The notes under the pieces: model-generated
The model's input: only the letters and a program-made list of their open reading frames with translations
Databases searched by the model: none
What the model was told of the DNA's origin: nothing
DNA from: Autumnicola musiva
GTDB lineage: Bacteria > Bacteroidota > Bacteroidia > Flavobacteriales > Flavobacteriaceae
Length of the DNA stretch: 64,000 bases
NCBI RefSeq assembly: GCF_031846585.1
Contig: NZ_JAVRHK010000003.1
Span: forward strand, 248,001-312,000
Reading direction: 5' to 3'
Part shown: positions 1 to 8,969 of the stretch, piece by piece
How the letters are laid out: the number at the start of each line of letters is the position of its first letter
Position numbering within the stretch: position 1 is the first letter of the stretch
Translations under genes and position numbers: made by a program

Positions 1-356
1 GTGTCAAAGGCATTTGCGCTCAATCGTTCGGTAGGCGAGATGAAGTTTCCCGCAGCATTGTTTAGCAACACATCTATTCCTTCAAATTCTTTAATTACCT
101 TATCCCGCATTTGCTCTACCTGCTCATAATGCCGTACATCACACTGAACTGGCAAACATATCCCACCGGTCTCTTTTTCTAATTCTGAAGCAGTATTTTC
201 AAGTTTTTCCAGGTTTCTTGAAGTAATGGCAACTTTTGCACCTAGTTCCAGGAAAGATCTTGTCATCGCCATTCCAAGTCCGCTGCCACCGCCGGTAACT
301 ACAATGGTTTTTCCATTCAGGGCATCATCTCTAAGCATTTTTTTGGTGTAGTCCAT
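1..356 (-). CDS. Short-chain dehydrogenase/reductase, N-terminal part
   Basis: This is the first 118 residues of an NAD(P)-dependent oxidoreductase of the SDR family; the gene runs off the left edge, so the catalytic YxxxK region is not visible. Translation starts at the ATG at 356 (MDYTKKMLRDDALNGK). The Rossmann nucleotide-binding motif TGGGSGLG lies near residues 21-28 and the NNAAGN motif near residue 98. The NNAAGN form and the N-terminal layout recall the 2,4-dienoyl-CoA reductase branch, which would fit a role in fatty-acid breakdown, but the substrate cannot be told from this fragment. It lies downstream of, and on the same strand as, the methylmalonyl-CoA mutase genes, about 150 bp away. 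Confidence 0.85.
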   Translation of the reverse strand, partial: MDYTKKMLRDDALNGKTIVVTGGGSGLGMAMTRSFLELGAKVAITSRNLEKLENTASELEKETGGICLPVQCDVRHYEQVEQMRDKVIKEFEGIDVLLNNAAGNFISPTERLSANAFD

Positions 357-507
357 ATTTTAGGCTATAAGCGAAAAGCTATTGGTTTTTTTCAAAAATC
401 TATTCTAAATGCTAAATTTTGTGGTAACAAATTTGTTTTCCGCCTCGTTTCTCTTCTATTTTTATAGTTTTCCACGCTGTACTATAAACTCTGAATGGAA
501 AAACTCT

Positions 508-2634
508 TCACTCTTCAACCAAAATTTCCAAAAGCTGAATAGCAGCATCACTAATTTTAGTTCCCGGGCCGAAGATTGCCACTGCGCCAGCATTGAATAA
601 AAACTGGTAATCCTGGGACGGAATTACACCACCTACAATTACCATTATATCTTCACGATCATGTTTTTTTAGTTCTTCTATCACCTGCGGCACAAGTGTT
701 TTATGGCCTGCGGCCAGGGAAGAAACTCCTAAAATATGTACATCGTTTTCCACAGCCTGCTTGGCAGCTTCTTTTGGGTTTTGAAAAAGTGGACCAATAT
801 CTACGTCAAAACCAAGGTCGGCGTAACCCGTTGCGACTACTTTTGCACCACGGTCATGGCCGTCCTGGCCCATTTTTGCTACCATTATACGTGGGCGCCG
901 GCCTTCCTGTTCGGCAAATTTGTCCGCAAGACTTCTTGCTTTTTGAAAAGAGGTGTTGTCTTTCATTTCTTTTGAATAAACGCCGCTAAAGGATTGTACC
1001 TTGGCTTTGTACCTGCCATAAACTTCCTCCAGGGCATCGCTTATTTCCCCCAGGGTCGCTCGGTATTTGGCTGCCTCTACAGCAAGTGCCAACAAATTAG
1101 CATTTTTATTTTTTGCGGCGGAAGACAAATCGGCCAAAGCTTTTTTAACTTTTTCAGTATTTCTTTCTCCTTTTATTTTTTTTAGCCTTTCAATTTGTTG
1201 TCTTCTTACAGTTTGATTATCCACTTCCAGCGTCACCAGGGGATCTTCTTTCTCCAGCCGGTATTTATTTGTGCCAACAATAATATCTGTTTCGCTGTCT
1301 ATCCTGGCCTGTTTCTTCGCCGCGGCTTCTTCAATTCTCATCTTCGGGATTCCGGCTTCAATCGCTTTGGTCATTCCGCCTAAATCCTCCACTTCCTGAA
1401 TTAAACTCCAGGCACGCTGTGTAATTTCATCAGTAAGGCTTTCTACATAATAGCTCCCCGCCCAGGGATCTACAGTTTTGGTAATTTTTGTTTCCTGCTG
1501 AAGGTAAAGCTGAGTATTTCTGGCTATTCTTGCGGAAAAGTCTGTGGGCAGGGCAATGGCTTCATCCAGCGCATTGGTATGTAAGCTTTGTGTTCCGCCA
1601 AAAGCAGCAGCAGCAGCTTCAATGCAGGTCCTGGCGACATTGTTGAAGGGATCCTGCTCGGTTAAACTCCATCCGCTGGTTTGGGAATGAGTTCTCAGGG
1701 CAAGAGATTTTGGATTCTTCGGGTTAAACTGCTTTACCAGTTTTGCCCAGAGCATACGCGCCGCCCTCATTTTGGCAATTTCCATAAAATGGTTCATTCC
1801 AATGGCCCAGAAAAAGGAAAGGCGGGGGGCAAAGCTGTCAATATCCATCCCGGCATCCAGGCCCTTGCGAATATATTCCAATCCATCAGCTAAAGTATAG
1901 GCGAGTTCAATATCACAGGTGGCACCGGCTTCCTGCATATGGTAGCCGGAAATACTAATGCTGTTAAACCTTGGCATCTTTTGAGAGGTGTATTCAAAAA
2001 TATCGGAAATAATCCTCATGGATGGAGTAGGAGGGTAGATGTAAGTGTTACGCACCATAAACTCCTTTAAAATATCATTTTGAATGGTGCCGGAAAGCTC
2101 TTCCGGCTTTACGCCCTGTTCTTCTGCGGCAACAATATAAAAGGCCATAATTGGAAGCACCGCACCGTTCATGGTCATGGAAACCGACATTTTGTTAAGC
2201 GGAATCTGGTCAAAAAGGATTTTCATGTCCTCAACGGAATCTATGGCGACTCCCGCTTTTCCAACATCGCCCACCACACGCTCATGATCACTGTCGTACC
2301 CCCGATGCGTGGGAAGATCAAACGCTACGGAAAGTCCTTTTTGCCCGGCGGCAAGATTTCTCCTGTAGAAGGCGTTGCTCTCTTCGGCAGTAGAAAAACC
2401 AGCATATTGCCTGATGGTCCAGGGTCGGCTGACATACATCGTGCTGTAGGGACCACGTAAATAAGGAGGAATTCCGGCGGCGAATTTTAAATGTTCTGCA
2501 TCCCGAATATCTTCTTTAGAATAGGAAGATTTTAGCAGGATTTCTTCAGGAGTTTCAAATTTTGAAGTGTCCTGAACTTTTGATTCCAATTGAGGTTCGC
2601 TTAATTTTATATGTTGAAGATCTTTCCTCTGCAT
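508..2634 (-). CDS. mutB: Methylmalonyl-CoA mutase, large (catalytic) subunit
   Basis: This 708-residue enzyme interconverts methylmalonyl-CoA and succinyl-CoA with adenosylcobalamin, in propionate metabolism. The N-terminal two thirds form the substrate-binding barrel (for example PYLRGPYSTMYVSRPWTIRQ, and the Arg/His-rich RTHSQTSGWSLTEQDP segment). The C-terminal domain is the B12-binding fold, with the cobalt-ligand signature GQDGHDRGAKVV near residue 588 and a following GG(V)IP loop. Length is normal for the alpha subunit. The small-subunit gene lies directly upstream with 2 bp between them, so the two are surely co-transcribed. Identification is firm from the DxHxxG motif and overall layout. 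Confidence 0.96.
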   Translation of the reverse strand: MQRKDLQHIKLSEPQLESKVQDTSKFETPEEILLKSSYSKEDIRDAEHLKFAAGIPPYLRGPYSTMYVSRPWTIRQYAGFSTAEESNAFYRRNLAAGQKGLSVAFDLPTHRGYDSDHERVVGDVGKAGVAIDSVEDMKILFDQIPLNKMSVSMTMNGAVLPIMAFYIVAAEEQGVKPEELSGTIQNDILKEFMVRNTYIYPPTPSMRIISDIFEYTSQKMPRFNSISISGYHMQEAGATCDIELAYTLADGLEYIRKGLDAGMDIDSFAPRLSFFWAIGMNHFMEIAKMRAARMLWAKLVKQFNPKNPKSLALRTHSQTSGWSLTEQDPFNNVARTCIEAAAAAFGGTQSLHTNALDEAIALPTDFSARIARNTQLYLQQETKITKTVDPWAGSYYVESLTDEITQRAWSLIQEVEDLGGMTKAIEAGIPKMRIEEAAAKKQARIDSETDIIVGTNKYRLEKEDPLVTLEVDNQTVRRQQIERLKKIKGERNTEKVKKALADLSSAAKNKNANLLALAVEAAKYRATLGEISDALEEVYGRYKAKVQSFSGVYSKEMKDNTSFQKARSLADKFAEQEGRRPRIMVAKMGQDGHDRGAKVVATGYADLGFDVDIGPLFQNPKEAAKQAVENDVHILGVSSLAAGHKTLVPQVIEELKKHDREDIMVIVGGVIPSQDYQFLFNAGAVAIFGPGTKISDAAIQLLEILVEE

Positions 2635-2636
2635 AC

Positions 2637-4025
2637 TTATTCGGCTTTTTCTTTTTCCAGTCTTTCCTGCTCCAATTCTTCACTTAGACGTCTTTCCAGG
2701 ATAGGCTGAATTAATGTTTTTCTTGGGTTTTTCTTCAGAAATGGAAATAATTGCAATTCATTTTGCATTTTATCTTCAGGATTCGGGAATTTATTGGTGC
2801 CGATTAGCACCACTTCTCCGTGGTTAAATTTTTCCTGTTCTGCGCCGGCACTTTCCTGTATTTTCTTCTGAATGATCCCTTCTTTCAGTTGTTTTAAAAA
2901 ACCACCACCTTTTTCGATATCTTTAAAAATATCCAATGCCATCTCGGCGAATTGTCGGGTAAGATTTTCAATGTAATAAGAACCTTCTGAAGCGTTGGAA
3001 ACCTTATCCAGATATGCTTCGTTCTTCATTACCAGTAATTGATTACGGGCAATGCGGTCTCCAAATTCGTTATTTTTATGAAAAACAGCATCATAAGGCA
3101 AGTTATAAACTGTATCGGCACCACCCAGAACCGCACTCATACTTTCGGTAGTGGTACGTAGTAAATTAACATTATAGTCATACAAAGTTTTATTTCGTTT
3201 TGAGGGCATGGCCAGAATATGGCAGTTTTCAGGAATGCTATATTCTTTTGCCAAAGTTGAAAACAGCCAGCGCAAGGCTTTGATTTTGGCAATTTCGAAG
3301 AAGTAATGAGAGCCGGAAGCGTTTATAAACTGAATATCTAAGTTTTTCTTTTTTCCGAAGAAATCATTTTGGTTAAAATGGTTCAGGTATTCATTGGCAT
3401 GTGCCACAGCATAAGCCAATTGCTGCGGAATGGTGGCGCCGGCATTTTGATATAAAGTAATATCTACTGAAATTACTGATTTAAAACCTTCAGATTTGCT
3501 GAAAATTTCATCCAGTACCTGATGATCTTCTGTAAGATTGGAAAACCAGTTTCCGGTTCTTGCCAAATTTCCTATAATATCATGCTGAAGAAAAATTTTA
3601 TAATCTTTCTCCTTCAGCATGGATTTAATTTTTCCGAAAAAGTCTAAAGAAAAAAACGGAGTGCTAATATAAACAGGTGTTTTTTCACTGATATTTTTCA
3701 GAAGAAGGTTAAGATCGGTTTCTTCCGAAGGAATAATAAACCACAGGCTTTCTGCTCCTTTTTCAAGTGCATGCAAAGCTTTTTTATTGCTGATTTTTAC
3801 TGAAGCAACATAAATGCGTTCACAAATATTCCAGTTTTTTGGGGAAGGAGTGGAGATTGTTTGCTGAACATCTTCGGTACTATAAAATGGTTTAACATCA
3901 ACTCCGTCCAGACTTTTAAAAATGAGTTTTTCATTGTAATCTTCACCTTTAAGGTCATATTGAATTTTTTGTTTCCATTGTTGGGCAGAAACTTCCTCAA
4001 ATTCCTGAAATAGTGATTCCTTCAT
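2637..4025 (-). CDS. mutA: Methylmalonyl-CoA mutase, small subunit
   Basis: This 462-residue protein is the non-catalytic partner of the mutase encoded just downstream (2-bp gap). It shares the barrel architecture with the large subunit (YAVAHANEYLNHF, GSHYFFEIAKIKALRWL, SEGSYYIENLTRQFAEMAL) but has no DxHxxG cobalamin motif and ends soon after the barrel. It is therefore shorter than the roughly 600-residue actinobacterial small subunits that keep a degenerate B12 domain. The short form appears usual in Bacteroidota (from general knowledge). The start ATG at 4025 gives MKESLFQEFEEVSAQQWKQK, a sensible amphipathic start. Confidence 0.93.
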   Translation of the reverse strand: MKESLFQEFEEVSAQQWKQKIQYDLKGEDYNEKLIFKSLDGVDVKPFYSTEDVQQTISTPSPKNWNICERIYVASVKISNKKALHALEKGAESLWFIIPSEETDLNLLLKNISEKTPVYISTPFFSLDFFGKIKSMLKEKDYKIFLQHDIIGNLARTGNWFSNLTEDHQVLDEIFSKSEGFKSVISVDITLYQNAGATIPQQLAYAVAHANEYLNHFNQNDFFGKKKNLDIQFINASGSHYFFEIAKIKALRWLFSTLAKEYSIPENCHILAMPSKRNKTLYDYNVNLLRTTTESMSAVLGGADTVYNLPYDAVFHKNNEFGDRIARNQLLVMKNEAYLDKVSNASEGSYYIENLTRQFAEMALDIFKDIEKGGGFLKQLKEGIIQKKIQESAGAEQEKFNHGEVVLIGTNKFPNPEDKMQNELQLFPFLKKNPRKTLIQPILERRLSEELEQERLEKEKAE

Positions 4026-4056
4026 GTATAGTTTTTTAAACAGCTAAAGAATGCCG

Positions 4057-4371
4057 TTACTCAATCGTGTCGTACTCGATGATGTAAATATCCTCATCTG
4101 CACGTTTCATGTAGTATTTTTGCCTTGCGAATTGCTCCAGCTGTACTGAATCCTGCAGTTGCCTGATTATAGCTTTGTCATGAGCGATCTGGTTTTGATA
4201 ATACTCCCTGTTTTCCTGAAGCTCATCAATTTCCTGATTTAGTTCATGATGAATAAACCAGGAATTACTATCCAGGAAAAACATCCAGCCTGCAAAAATA
4301 AGGCTTAGCAGGATATATCTGTTGCTTATAAATCTAAACCAGGGTTTGTTACGTAACTTTTTCCACTTCAT
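4057..4371 (-). CDS. FtsB/DivIC-family septum formation protein
   Basis: This 104-residue bitopic protein belongs to the divisome component family that links FtsL and FtsQ-type proteins. It has a short basic cytoplasmic start (MKWKKLRNKPWFRF), one membrane segment (about residues 18-34, YILLSLIFAGWMFFLD), then a coiled coil (residues 40-80, rich in E, Q and L) and the family's C-terminal EQFARQKYYMKRADED stretch. Length and layout match FtsB/DivIC. It lies between uridine kinase and the mutase genes on the same strand, 19 bp after udk ends. Confidence 0.88.
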   Translation of the reverse strand: MKWKKLRNKPWFRFISNRYILLSLIFAGWMFFLDSNSWFIHHELNQEIDELQENREYYQNQIAHDKAIIRQLQDSVQLEQFARQKYYMKRADEDIYIIEYDTIE

Positions 4372-4390
4372 TTGCGTTAAATATACAAAA

Positions 4391-4999
4391 TTAGCTTAAG
4401 CGATCCTTAATGATTGTTTGAACAATATCAACAGCTACAGTGTTGTACCTGTTGGTGGGTATAATAATATCGGCAAATTCTTTAGTGGGATCTATAAACT
4501 GCTGGTGCATAGGCTTCAGAGTGGTTTGATAGCGCCACAGCACCTCGTCCAGATTACGCCCGCGTTCATTAATATCCCTTTTTAACCTTCGGATAAGCCG
4601 TTCATCGCTGTCAGCATGCACATAAATTTTTATGTCAAACATATCCCTTACTTCTGGATGGGTGAGTATTAAAATTCCTTCCACGATAAGAACTTTTCGT
4701 GGTTCAATAGTTCGTGTTTCTCCGGTACGGTTATGCTCTTTAAAAGAATATAATGGTTCTTCTATAGAATTACCTGCTTTTAATGCCTTTAGATGAGAAA
4801 CCAAAAGTGTAAAATCTATAGATTTTGGGTGGTCAAAATTTATTTTAACCCTTTCTTCATAGCTAAGGTGGGAAGTATCCTGATAATAGGAATCCTGAGA
4901 AATTACATCAACTTCCTCATTTTTCAATTCATCTATAATTTGATTAACAACAGTGGTTTTCCCGCTTCCGGTACCACCGGCGATTCCAATAATGAGCAT
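4391..4999 (-). CDS. udk: Uridine kinase
   Basis: This 202-residue P-loop kinase phosphorylates uridine and cytidine in the pyrimidine salvage pathway. The Walker A motif GGTGSGKTT is at residues 8-16. It is followed by the kinase core DSYYQDTSHLSYEERVKINFDHP, with DH contacting the nucleoside, the EPLYSF turn, the VEGILIL strand, and the lid region RLIRRLKRDINERGR. Length is typical of bacterial Udk. It is followed downstream by the FtsB-like gene. Confidence 0.96.
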   Translation of the reverse strand: MLIIGIAGGTGSGKTTVVNQIIDELKNEEVDVISQDSYYQDTSHLSYEERVKINFDHPKSIDFTLLVSHLKALKAGNSIEEPLYSFKEHNRTGETRTIEPRKVLIVEGILILTHPEVRDMFDIKIYVHADSDERLIRRLKRDINERGRNLDEVLWRYQTTLKPMHQQFIDPTKEFADIIIPTNRYNTVAVDIVQTIIKDRLS

Positions 5000-5119
5000 A
5001 GCATAATTTTTGGCAAATTTAATTATTCATTTTAAAAAGCAAACAGAAGGCAGCACTTTTAAAATCTTTGCGGTTTGTGAATCTTGATGTTATATATGCT
5101 TTTGGCTGATGCTAAATAG

Positions 5120-5157
5120 AAAAAGATCTCCGGCATAGCTGCAACAAAGATCTTTTT
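5120..5157 (-). terminator. Rho-independent terminator after the cytochrome c gene
   Basis: The arms AAAAAGATCT (5120-5129) and AGATCTTTTT (5148-5157) are perfect complements around an 18-nt loop, with A- and T-runs on the outside. It sits about 45 bp after the stop of the cytochrome c gene on the minus strand and could also work on the other strand. Confidence 0.7.
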
Positions 5158-5202
5158 TATATTATTCCTGATATGATGAGCAATAAGGAGCTCTCTTTCT
5201 GC

Positions 5203-5661
5203 TTATTCTTGAATTTCCGCTACTTCTTCTGTAGTGATTCTTTCCTGAACATTATTACTCCATGAATTCATTGCATAATTTAATACATCAGCCACTTCCT
5301 GATCACTCAGTCCCATTGGAGGCATCATATTATCATATTGCTCTCCATTCACTGTAATCTCACCCTGTAATCCATATTTTACGGCATAGATGCTTGCTTC
5401 CCTTTTTTCGGTAAGCCAGTTTGAACCGTCAAGAGGAGGATAAGTACCGGGAATTCCTTTCCCGGTTGGTAAATGACAGGTTACACAAATATCTGCGTAA
5501 ACTTGTTTTCCCCGGGTTATACTTTCCTGAAGGGGTGATTGAGAAACAGATTTTTCGGAAGCCGGAATCACATACGACTCTTCTTCATTTTGTGATTCTT
5601 TTTTATCAGATTTGCAGGCAAAAATCGCTAATGCAAGGGCTACAGGCAGTAATTTTTTCAT
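5203..5661 (-). CDS. Lipoprotein c-type cytochrome
   Basis: This 152-residue single-haem cytochrome c is probably the electron acceptor of the sugar dehydrogenase encoded just upstream (1-bp gap, same strand). The N-terminus is a lipoprotein signal (MKKLLPVALALAIFAC, Cys at about residue 16), so it is membrane-anchored. The haem site is CVTCH, near residue 58, and MMPPMG provides the methionine axial ligand region near residue 112. The GxGIPGTYPPLDGSNWL segment is common in cytochrome partners of PQQ enzymes. The C-terminus is acidic. Confidence 0.9.
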   Translation of the reverse strand: MKKLLPVALALAIFACKSDKKESQNEEESYVIPASEKSVSQSPLQESITRGKQVYADICVTCHLPTGKGIPGTYPPLDGSNWLTEKREASIYAVKYGLQGEITVNGEQYDNMMPPMGLSDQEVADVLNYAMNSWSNNVQERITTEEVAEIQE

Positions 5662-5662
5662 T

Positions 5663-6853
5663 TTATTGCTGATCTTGTTTGGTTAATTTTGCAATTCCTT
5701 TTCCTTCTACTGAAACATAAATGTTTCCATCTGGCCCTTGTCTAACATCTCTAACTCTTCCAATATCTTCCAATATTTTTTCTCTTTTTGTTACCTTTTT
5801 TCCATCTAATATAAGATGTTCCAGATATTGAAATTTTAATGAACCAACCAGAAGATTCCCTCTCAAATCCGGAAATTTTTCCGAAGTCACATATGCCATC
5901 CCACTAGGGGCTATAGAAGGTAACCAGTAAAAAATAGGGTCTTCCATTTCTGGTCTTGATTGCTCCTCAGTGATAGGAGTGCCGTCATAATTTTGACCAT
6001 AGGTCAATATCGGCCATCCGTAATTTTCTCCTGCTTTTACTACATTTATTTCATCACCTCCCTGTGGTCCATGTTCGTGAACCCATACTTCTCCGGTTTC
6101 GGGGTGCAAAATTATTCCCTGAGGATTACGATGCCCATATGAATATATAGATTCTTTAGCATTTTCTTTATCCATAAATGGGTTGCTGGAAGGAATACTT
6201 CCATCGTCATTTAATCTGTACACCTTACCATTATCCCTGGTAATATCTTGTGGGTTTACTTCTCGCGCTCCACGTTCCCCTGCAGAAAAATATAAATAAC
6301 CATCCCTGTCAAAAACAATTCTTGAACCAAAATGCTGTCCTTTGGTGGTATTTGGAGCTGCCTTATATAAAACTTCTTTCTTTGTAAAACTGCCATTTTC
6401 CAGTTTCCCACGCATTAAAGCAGTATTACCGCCTTCTTCAGTTCCTTCGGGAGAGGAATAGGTAATATATATCCACCCGTTATTCTCATAATCGGGATGA
6501 AGTACGATATCCAAGAGGCCGCCTTGTCCACGCTGATAAACTTCGGGTACTCCGGAAATCTGTTCTTTTTGGCCATCTTTATAATGGATTATTTCCCCGC
6601 TTTTTTCAGTGATGAGCATGCTTCCGTCTGGAAGAAAAGTGAAACCCCATGGAATTTGCAGGTCTGATACCACCATTTCATAAGAGTATTTATCTGAAGC
6701 GGATTCGGCCGGAATAGGATCGGGCACTCCTTTTTGTTGAATTTCGGTAGAATCTGTTTCAGCACCTACAGAAGCAGTTTCCTGCGATTTTCCGTTATCG
6801 CCACAGGCATAGAAGGAAAATATAATGGCTGCGCTTAAAATTATTTTTTTCAT
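5663..6853 (-). CDS. PQQ-dependent sugar dehydrogenase, lipoprotein
   Basis: This 396-residue beta-propeller enzyme resembles soluble aldose sugar dehydrogenase (GdhB/YliI family), which oxidises sugars with pyrroloquinoline quinone and passes electrons to a cytochrome c. It has a lipoprotein signal (MKKIILSAAIIFSFYAC), then a Ser/Gln/Glu-rich linker, then blades with LQIPWGFTFLPDG, VYQRGQGGLLDIVLHP, GQHFGSRIVFDRDG, YGHRNPQGI, and the calcium/PQQ segment HEHGPQGGDEINV near residues 259-271. The cytochrome gene follows immediately, which supports a two-part respiratory dehydrogenase. The true sugar is unknown. Confidence 0.9.
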   Translation of the reverse strand: MKKIILSAAIIFSFYACGDNGKSQETASVGAETDSTEIQQKGVPDPIPAESASDKYSYEMVVSDLQIPWGFTFLPDGSMLITEKSGEIIHYKDGQKEQISGVPEVYQRGQGGLLDIVLHPDYENNGWIYITYSSPEGTEEGGNTALMRGKLENGSFTKKEVLYKAAPNTTKGQHFGSRIVFDRDGYLYFSAGERGAREVNPQDITRDNGKVYRLNDDGSIPSSNPFMDKENAKESIYSYGHRNPQGIILHPETGEVWVHEHGPQGGDEINVVKAGENYGWPILTYGQNYDGTPITEEQSRPEMEDPIFYWLPSIAPSGMAYVTSEKFPDLRGNLLVGSLKFQYLEHLILDGKKVTKREKILEDIGRVRDVRQGPDGNIYVSVEGKGIAKLTKQDQQ

Positions 6854-6919
6854 AGCTCAAATTAAATAAAGCCTAAAAGCTCTTGTTAATCGACTAAGAT
6901 ATAAAAAATAAAAACTTCT

Positions 6920-6949
6920 ATTGCAGACCAAAAAGAATTATTATATTTG
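6920..6949 (+). promoter_or_regulatory. Bacteroidota-type promoter, probably for tRNA-Pro
   Basis: ATTG at 6920-6923 and TATATTTG at 6942-6949 match the -33 TTG and -7 TAnnTTTG elements with 18 bp between them. Transcription would start near 6953, giving a leader of about 120 nt before the tRNA-Pro gene. Confidence 0.6.
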
Positions 6950-7075
6950 CAGCCACAATGGGATGAAATTGCAAAGTCAGGAGTGTAAATTCTGGTATTT
7001 TCTGGATAAATTCCACCGGTTAGAGTTCTGCTTTAAAAGTGAAGCTTAACCTGAAACTTTGAAATCTATTAGTTA

Positions 7076-7150
7076 CGGGGTGTAGCGTAGCCCGGTTATC
7101 GCGCCTGCTTTGGGAGCAGGAGGCCGCAGGTTCGAATCCTGCCACCCCGA
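7076..7150 (+). tRNA. tRNA-Pro(UGG)
   Basis: A complete cloverleaf can be drawn. The acceptor arms are CGGGGTG and CACCCCG with discriminator A (7150), the D-stem is GCG/CGC, the anticodon arm is CCTGC-TTTGGGA-GCAGG with anticodon TGG, and the T-arm loop is TTCGAAT. CCA is not encoded. The last 12 bases are part of the ICE attachment site, so insertion leaves the tRNA intact. Confidence 0.97.
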
Positions 7151-7151
7151 C
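7139..7151 (+). repeat. attL core
   Basis: CTGCCACCCCGAC spans the 3' acceptor strand of tRNA-Pro and is repeated exactly at 63805-63817. The base before it differs (C here, T at the right end), so identity ends there. Confidence 0.85.
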
Positions 7152-7248
7152 AATTACGGTGTCAATAGACACCAAAATATAGCTAATCTTATGAAAATCA
7201 AGGATTTTCATTTTTCTTGAAATCATAAGATTGGCTATAATATCAATT

Positions 7249-7283
7249 CAAAGGTTACCTATTCGGTTACCTAAATTGTTACC
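7249..7283 (+). repeat. Left-end GGTTACCT repeats (candidate integrase arm sites)
   Basis: GGTTACCT occurs at 7253-7260 and 7265-7272 (period 12 bp), with a shorter GTTACC at 7278-7283. The 24-bp block 7249-7272 recurs at 63720-63743 near the other end with one mismatch, in the same orientation. The place, about 100 bp inside the core site, is where tyrosine integrases bind arm sites. Confidence 0.55.
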
Positions 7284-7313
7284 AGAATTTTCACTACATT
7301 GGTAATTCAATAG

Positions 7314-7342
7314 ATTTGACTTTCGCAGCGATTTGACTTTCG
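7314..7342 (+). repeat. Two copies of ATTTGACTTTCG upstream of int
   Basis: The 12-mer lies at 7314-7325 and again at 7331-7342, spaced 17 bp, shortly before the integrase start. The 11-mer TTTGACTTTCG also occurs at 16412-16422 (upstream of the mobilization genes) and 38034-38044 (upstream of the excision operon), so it may be a site shared by the element's DNA-processing modules. Confidence 0.45.
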
Positions 7343-7377
7343 TAAACAAATCGATTATTCACTTAAAGCGAGAGTTT

Positions 7378-8631
7378 ATGCAGACTTCAAAGACTTTTAG
7401 TATTCATTTTTGGCTGAGTATGGCCAAGAAAAAAGATGATTTGGCACCCATTTATGGCCGTATTACGGTAGATGGGAAACGTGCCGAGATCAGTTTAAAA
7501 CGATCCACATCGGTTACCTATTGGGATACCCGTTCCAAGAGGGCAAATTCGAGAACTTCTGAGGGGAAAGCCCTCAATGTCTATTTAGACCAGGTCTATT
7601 CCGATTTACTGGAATGCCACAAACAGCTTCTGGGCGAATCCAAATACGTTACCGCCCAAGCTATCAAAGCCCGTTATCTCGGGGAAGATGAACAGCACAA
7701 AACGCTGCTTCAACTGGTTACCTACCATAATGAGAATATGGTTTCAGTACTCAAGCCCGGCACGTTGAAAAATTATTTCACAACGGAACGCTATATTAAA
7801 CGGTATTTGAAGCGCAAACTAAAGACCAATGACGTTTTTCTGAAACAGCTGTCGTACAAATTCATCATTGACTTTGAACAGTTCCTACGCACCGGAAAAT
7901 CCATAAACCGTTCCCAGCCCTTAAAGAACAACGGGGTTATGAAACATTTGGAACGTTTGAAAAAGATGATGAACCTTGCCCTTCGGTTGGAATGGGTCGA
8001 GAAAGACCCTTTTGTCAGGTTCTCACTTAAGTTCACAAAACACCAACGGGCATTTTTATCACAATCGGAACTTGAAGTCTTGGAATCCGGTCAGCTTTCA
8101 AAAGGGATGCACCGAAAAACGAGGGACGTTTTTGTTTTTGCCTGTTACACGGGATTATCTTATATCGACGTGAAATTGCTCTGCGACGACCATATCGTAA
8201 GAGGCATCGATGGGGATTACTGGATATTTACAAAAAGGGAAAAGAACGATGAAGCGGTTAAAATCCCGCTTTTGGATAAAGCCCTTGATATATTAAAAAG
8301 GTATGACCAAGATACCGAAAACAAACAGGAACAACTGCTGCCGGTATTTTCCAATCAAAAGATCAATAAATATTTGAAGGAAATAGCGACAATCCTAAAA
8401 ATCAATAAAAAGCTTACGTTCCACGCGGCCAGACATACGTTTGCCACTACCGTTACCCTTTCCAATGGCGTGCCCATTGAGACCGTATCAAAACTGTTGG
8501 GGCATACCAAGCTTTCTACAACACAGATATATGCTAGGGTCATCGAACAAAAAGTGTCATCGGATATGCGTTCGTTACGGAGTAAATTAAACACCACGGA
8601 CAAGGCCGAAACAAGGGTACTTTATCAATAA
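7378..8631 (+). CDS. int: Tyrosine recombinase (ICE integrase)
   Basis: This 417-residue site-specific recombinase should insert and excise the element at tRNA-Pro. I chose the ATG at 7378 (MQTSKTFSIHFWL); a longer reading uses TTG at 7333 and runs through regulatory repeats. Domains in order are an N-terminal arm-binding region (AKKKDDLAPIYGRITVDGKR), a SAM-like core-binding domain (about residues 95-195), and the catalytic domain with HAARHTFAT, LLGHTKLSTTQIYARV (nucleophile Tyr) near the C-terminus. The position of the first catalytic Arg reads TGLSYIDV, with Ser. This is known for IntDOT-type Bacteroides integrases, so it does not imply loss of function. Confidence 0.93.
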   Translation: MQTSKTFSIHFWLSMAKKKDDLAPIYGRITVDGKRAEISLKRSTSVTYWDTRSKRANSRTSEGKALNVYLDQVYSDLLECHKQLLGESKYVTAQAIKARYLGEDEQHKTLLQLVTYHNENMVSVLKPGTLKNYFTTERYIKRYLKRKLKTNDVFLKQLSYKFIIDFEQFLRTGKSINRSQPLKNNGVMKHLERLKKMMNLALRLEWVEKDPFVRFSLKFTKHQRAFLSQSELEVLESGQLSKGMHRKTRDVFVFACYTGLSYIDVKLLCDDHIVRGIDGDYWIFTKREKNDEAVKIPLLDKALDILKRYDQDTENKQEQLLPVFSNQKINKYLKEIATILKINKKLTFHAARHTFATTVTLSNGVPIETVSKLLGHTKLSTTQIYARVIEQKVSSDMRSLRSKLNTTDKAETRVLYQ

Positions 8632-8969
8632 TCCGGTTTGGAAAACACCTTTTAGGTTCTAATCCAGTCGGCGCTCTTATTTTTTCTGGTCTAATCCTTT
8701 GCTGATTTTGGTTTTTTATTGAGCCATAATTTTCTGTGTTAAGTCATTTTATATCCTTAAAATAGGAAAGCTTACTACGCAAATGTAAATTTTCGTTTAT
8801 GGTTTTAAATCTAAATAAAAATATAAGTGGTAAAGTTTGCTTATAATCAATGGTAAACTCGTAAAATACCATTGATAAAAGTGAATGACTATTTGTAATT
8901 ATCAAGATAATTTTGAAGAAAAGAATTGATTTTCCGTAATATTAATATCTTTAACAAAATTTTTTATTT
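8632..8969. other. AT-rich intergenic region between integrase and cargo
   Basis: No gene is visible in these 338 bp. Near the right end, TTG (8928-8930) followed after 17-18 bp by TATCTTTA (8947-8954) approximates a Bacteroidota promoter for the gene starting at 8970. Base composition changes here from the more GC-rich integrase to strongly AT-rich cargo. Confidence 0.5.

Noticed and set aside
7020..7226. 68-residue open frame on the minus strand
   Set aside because: It runs through the tRNA-Pro gene and the attachment site; the frame is an antisense by-product of the tRNA.
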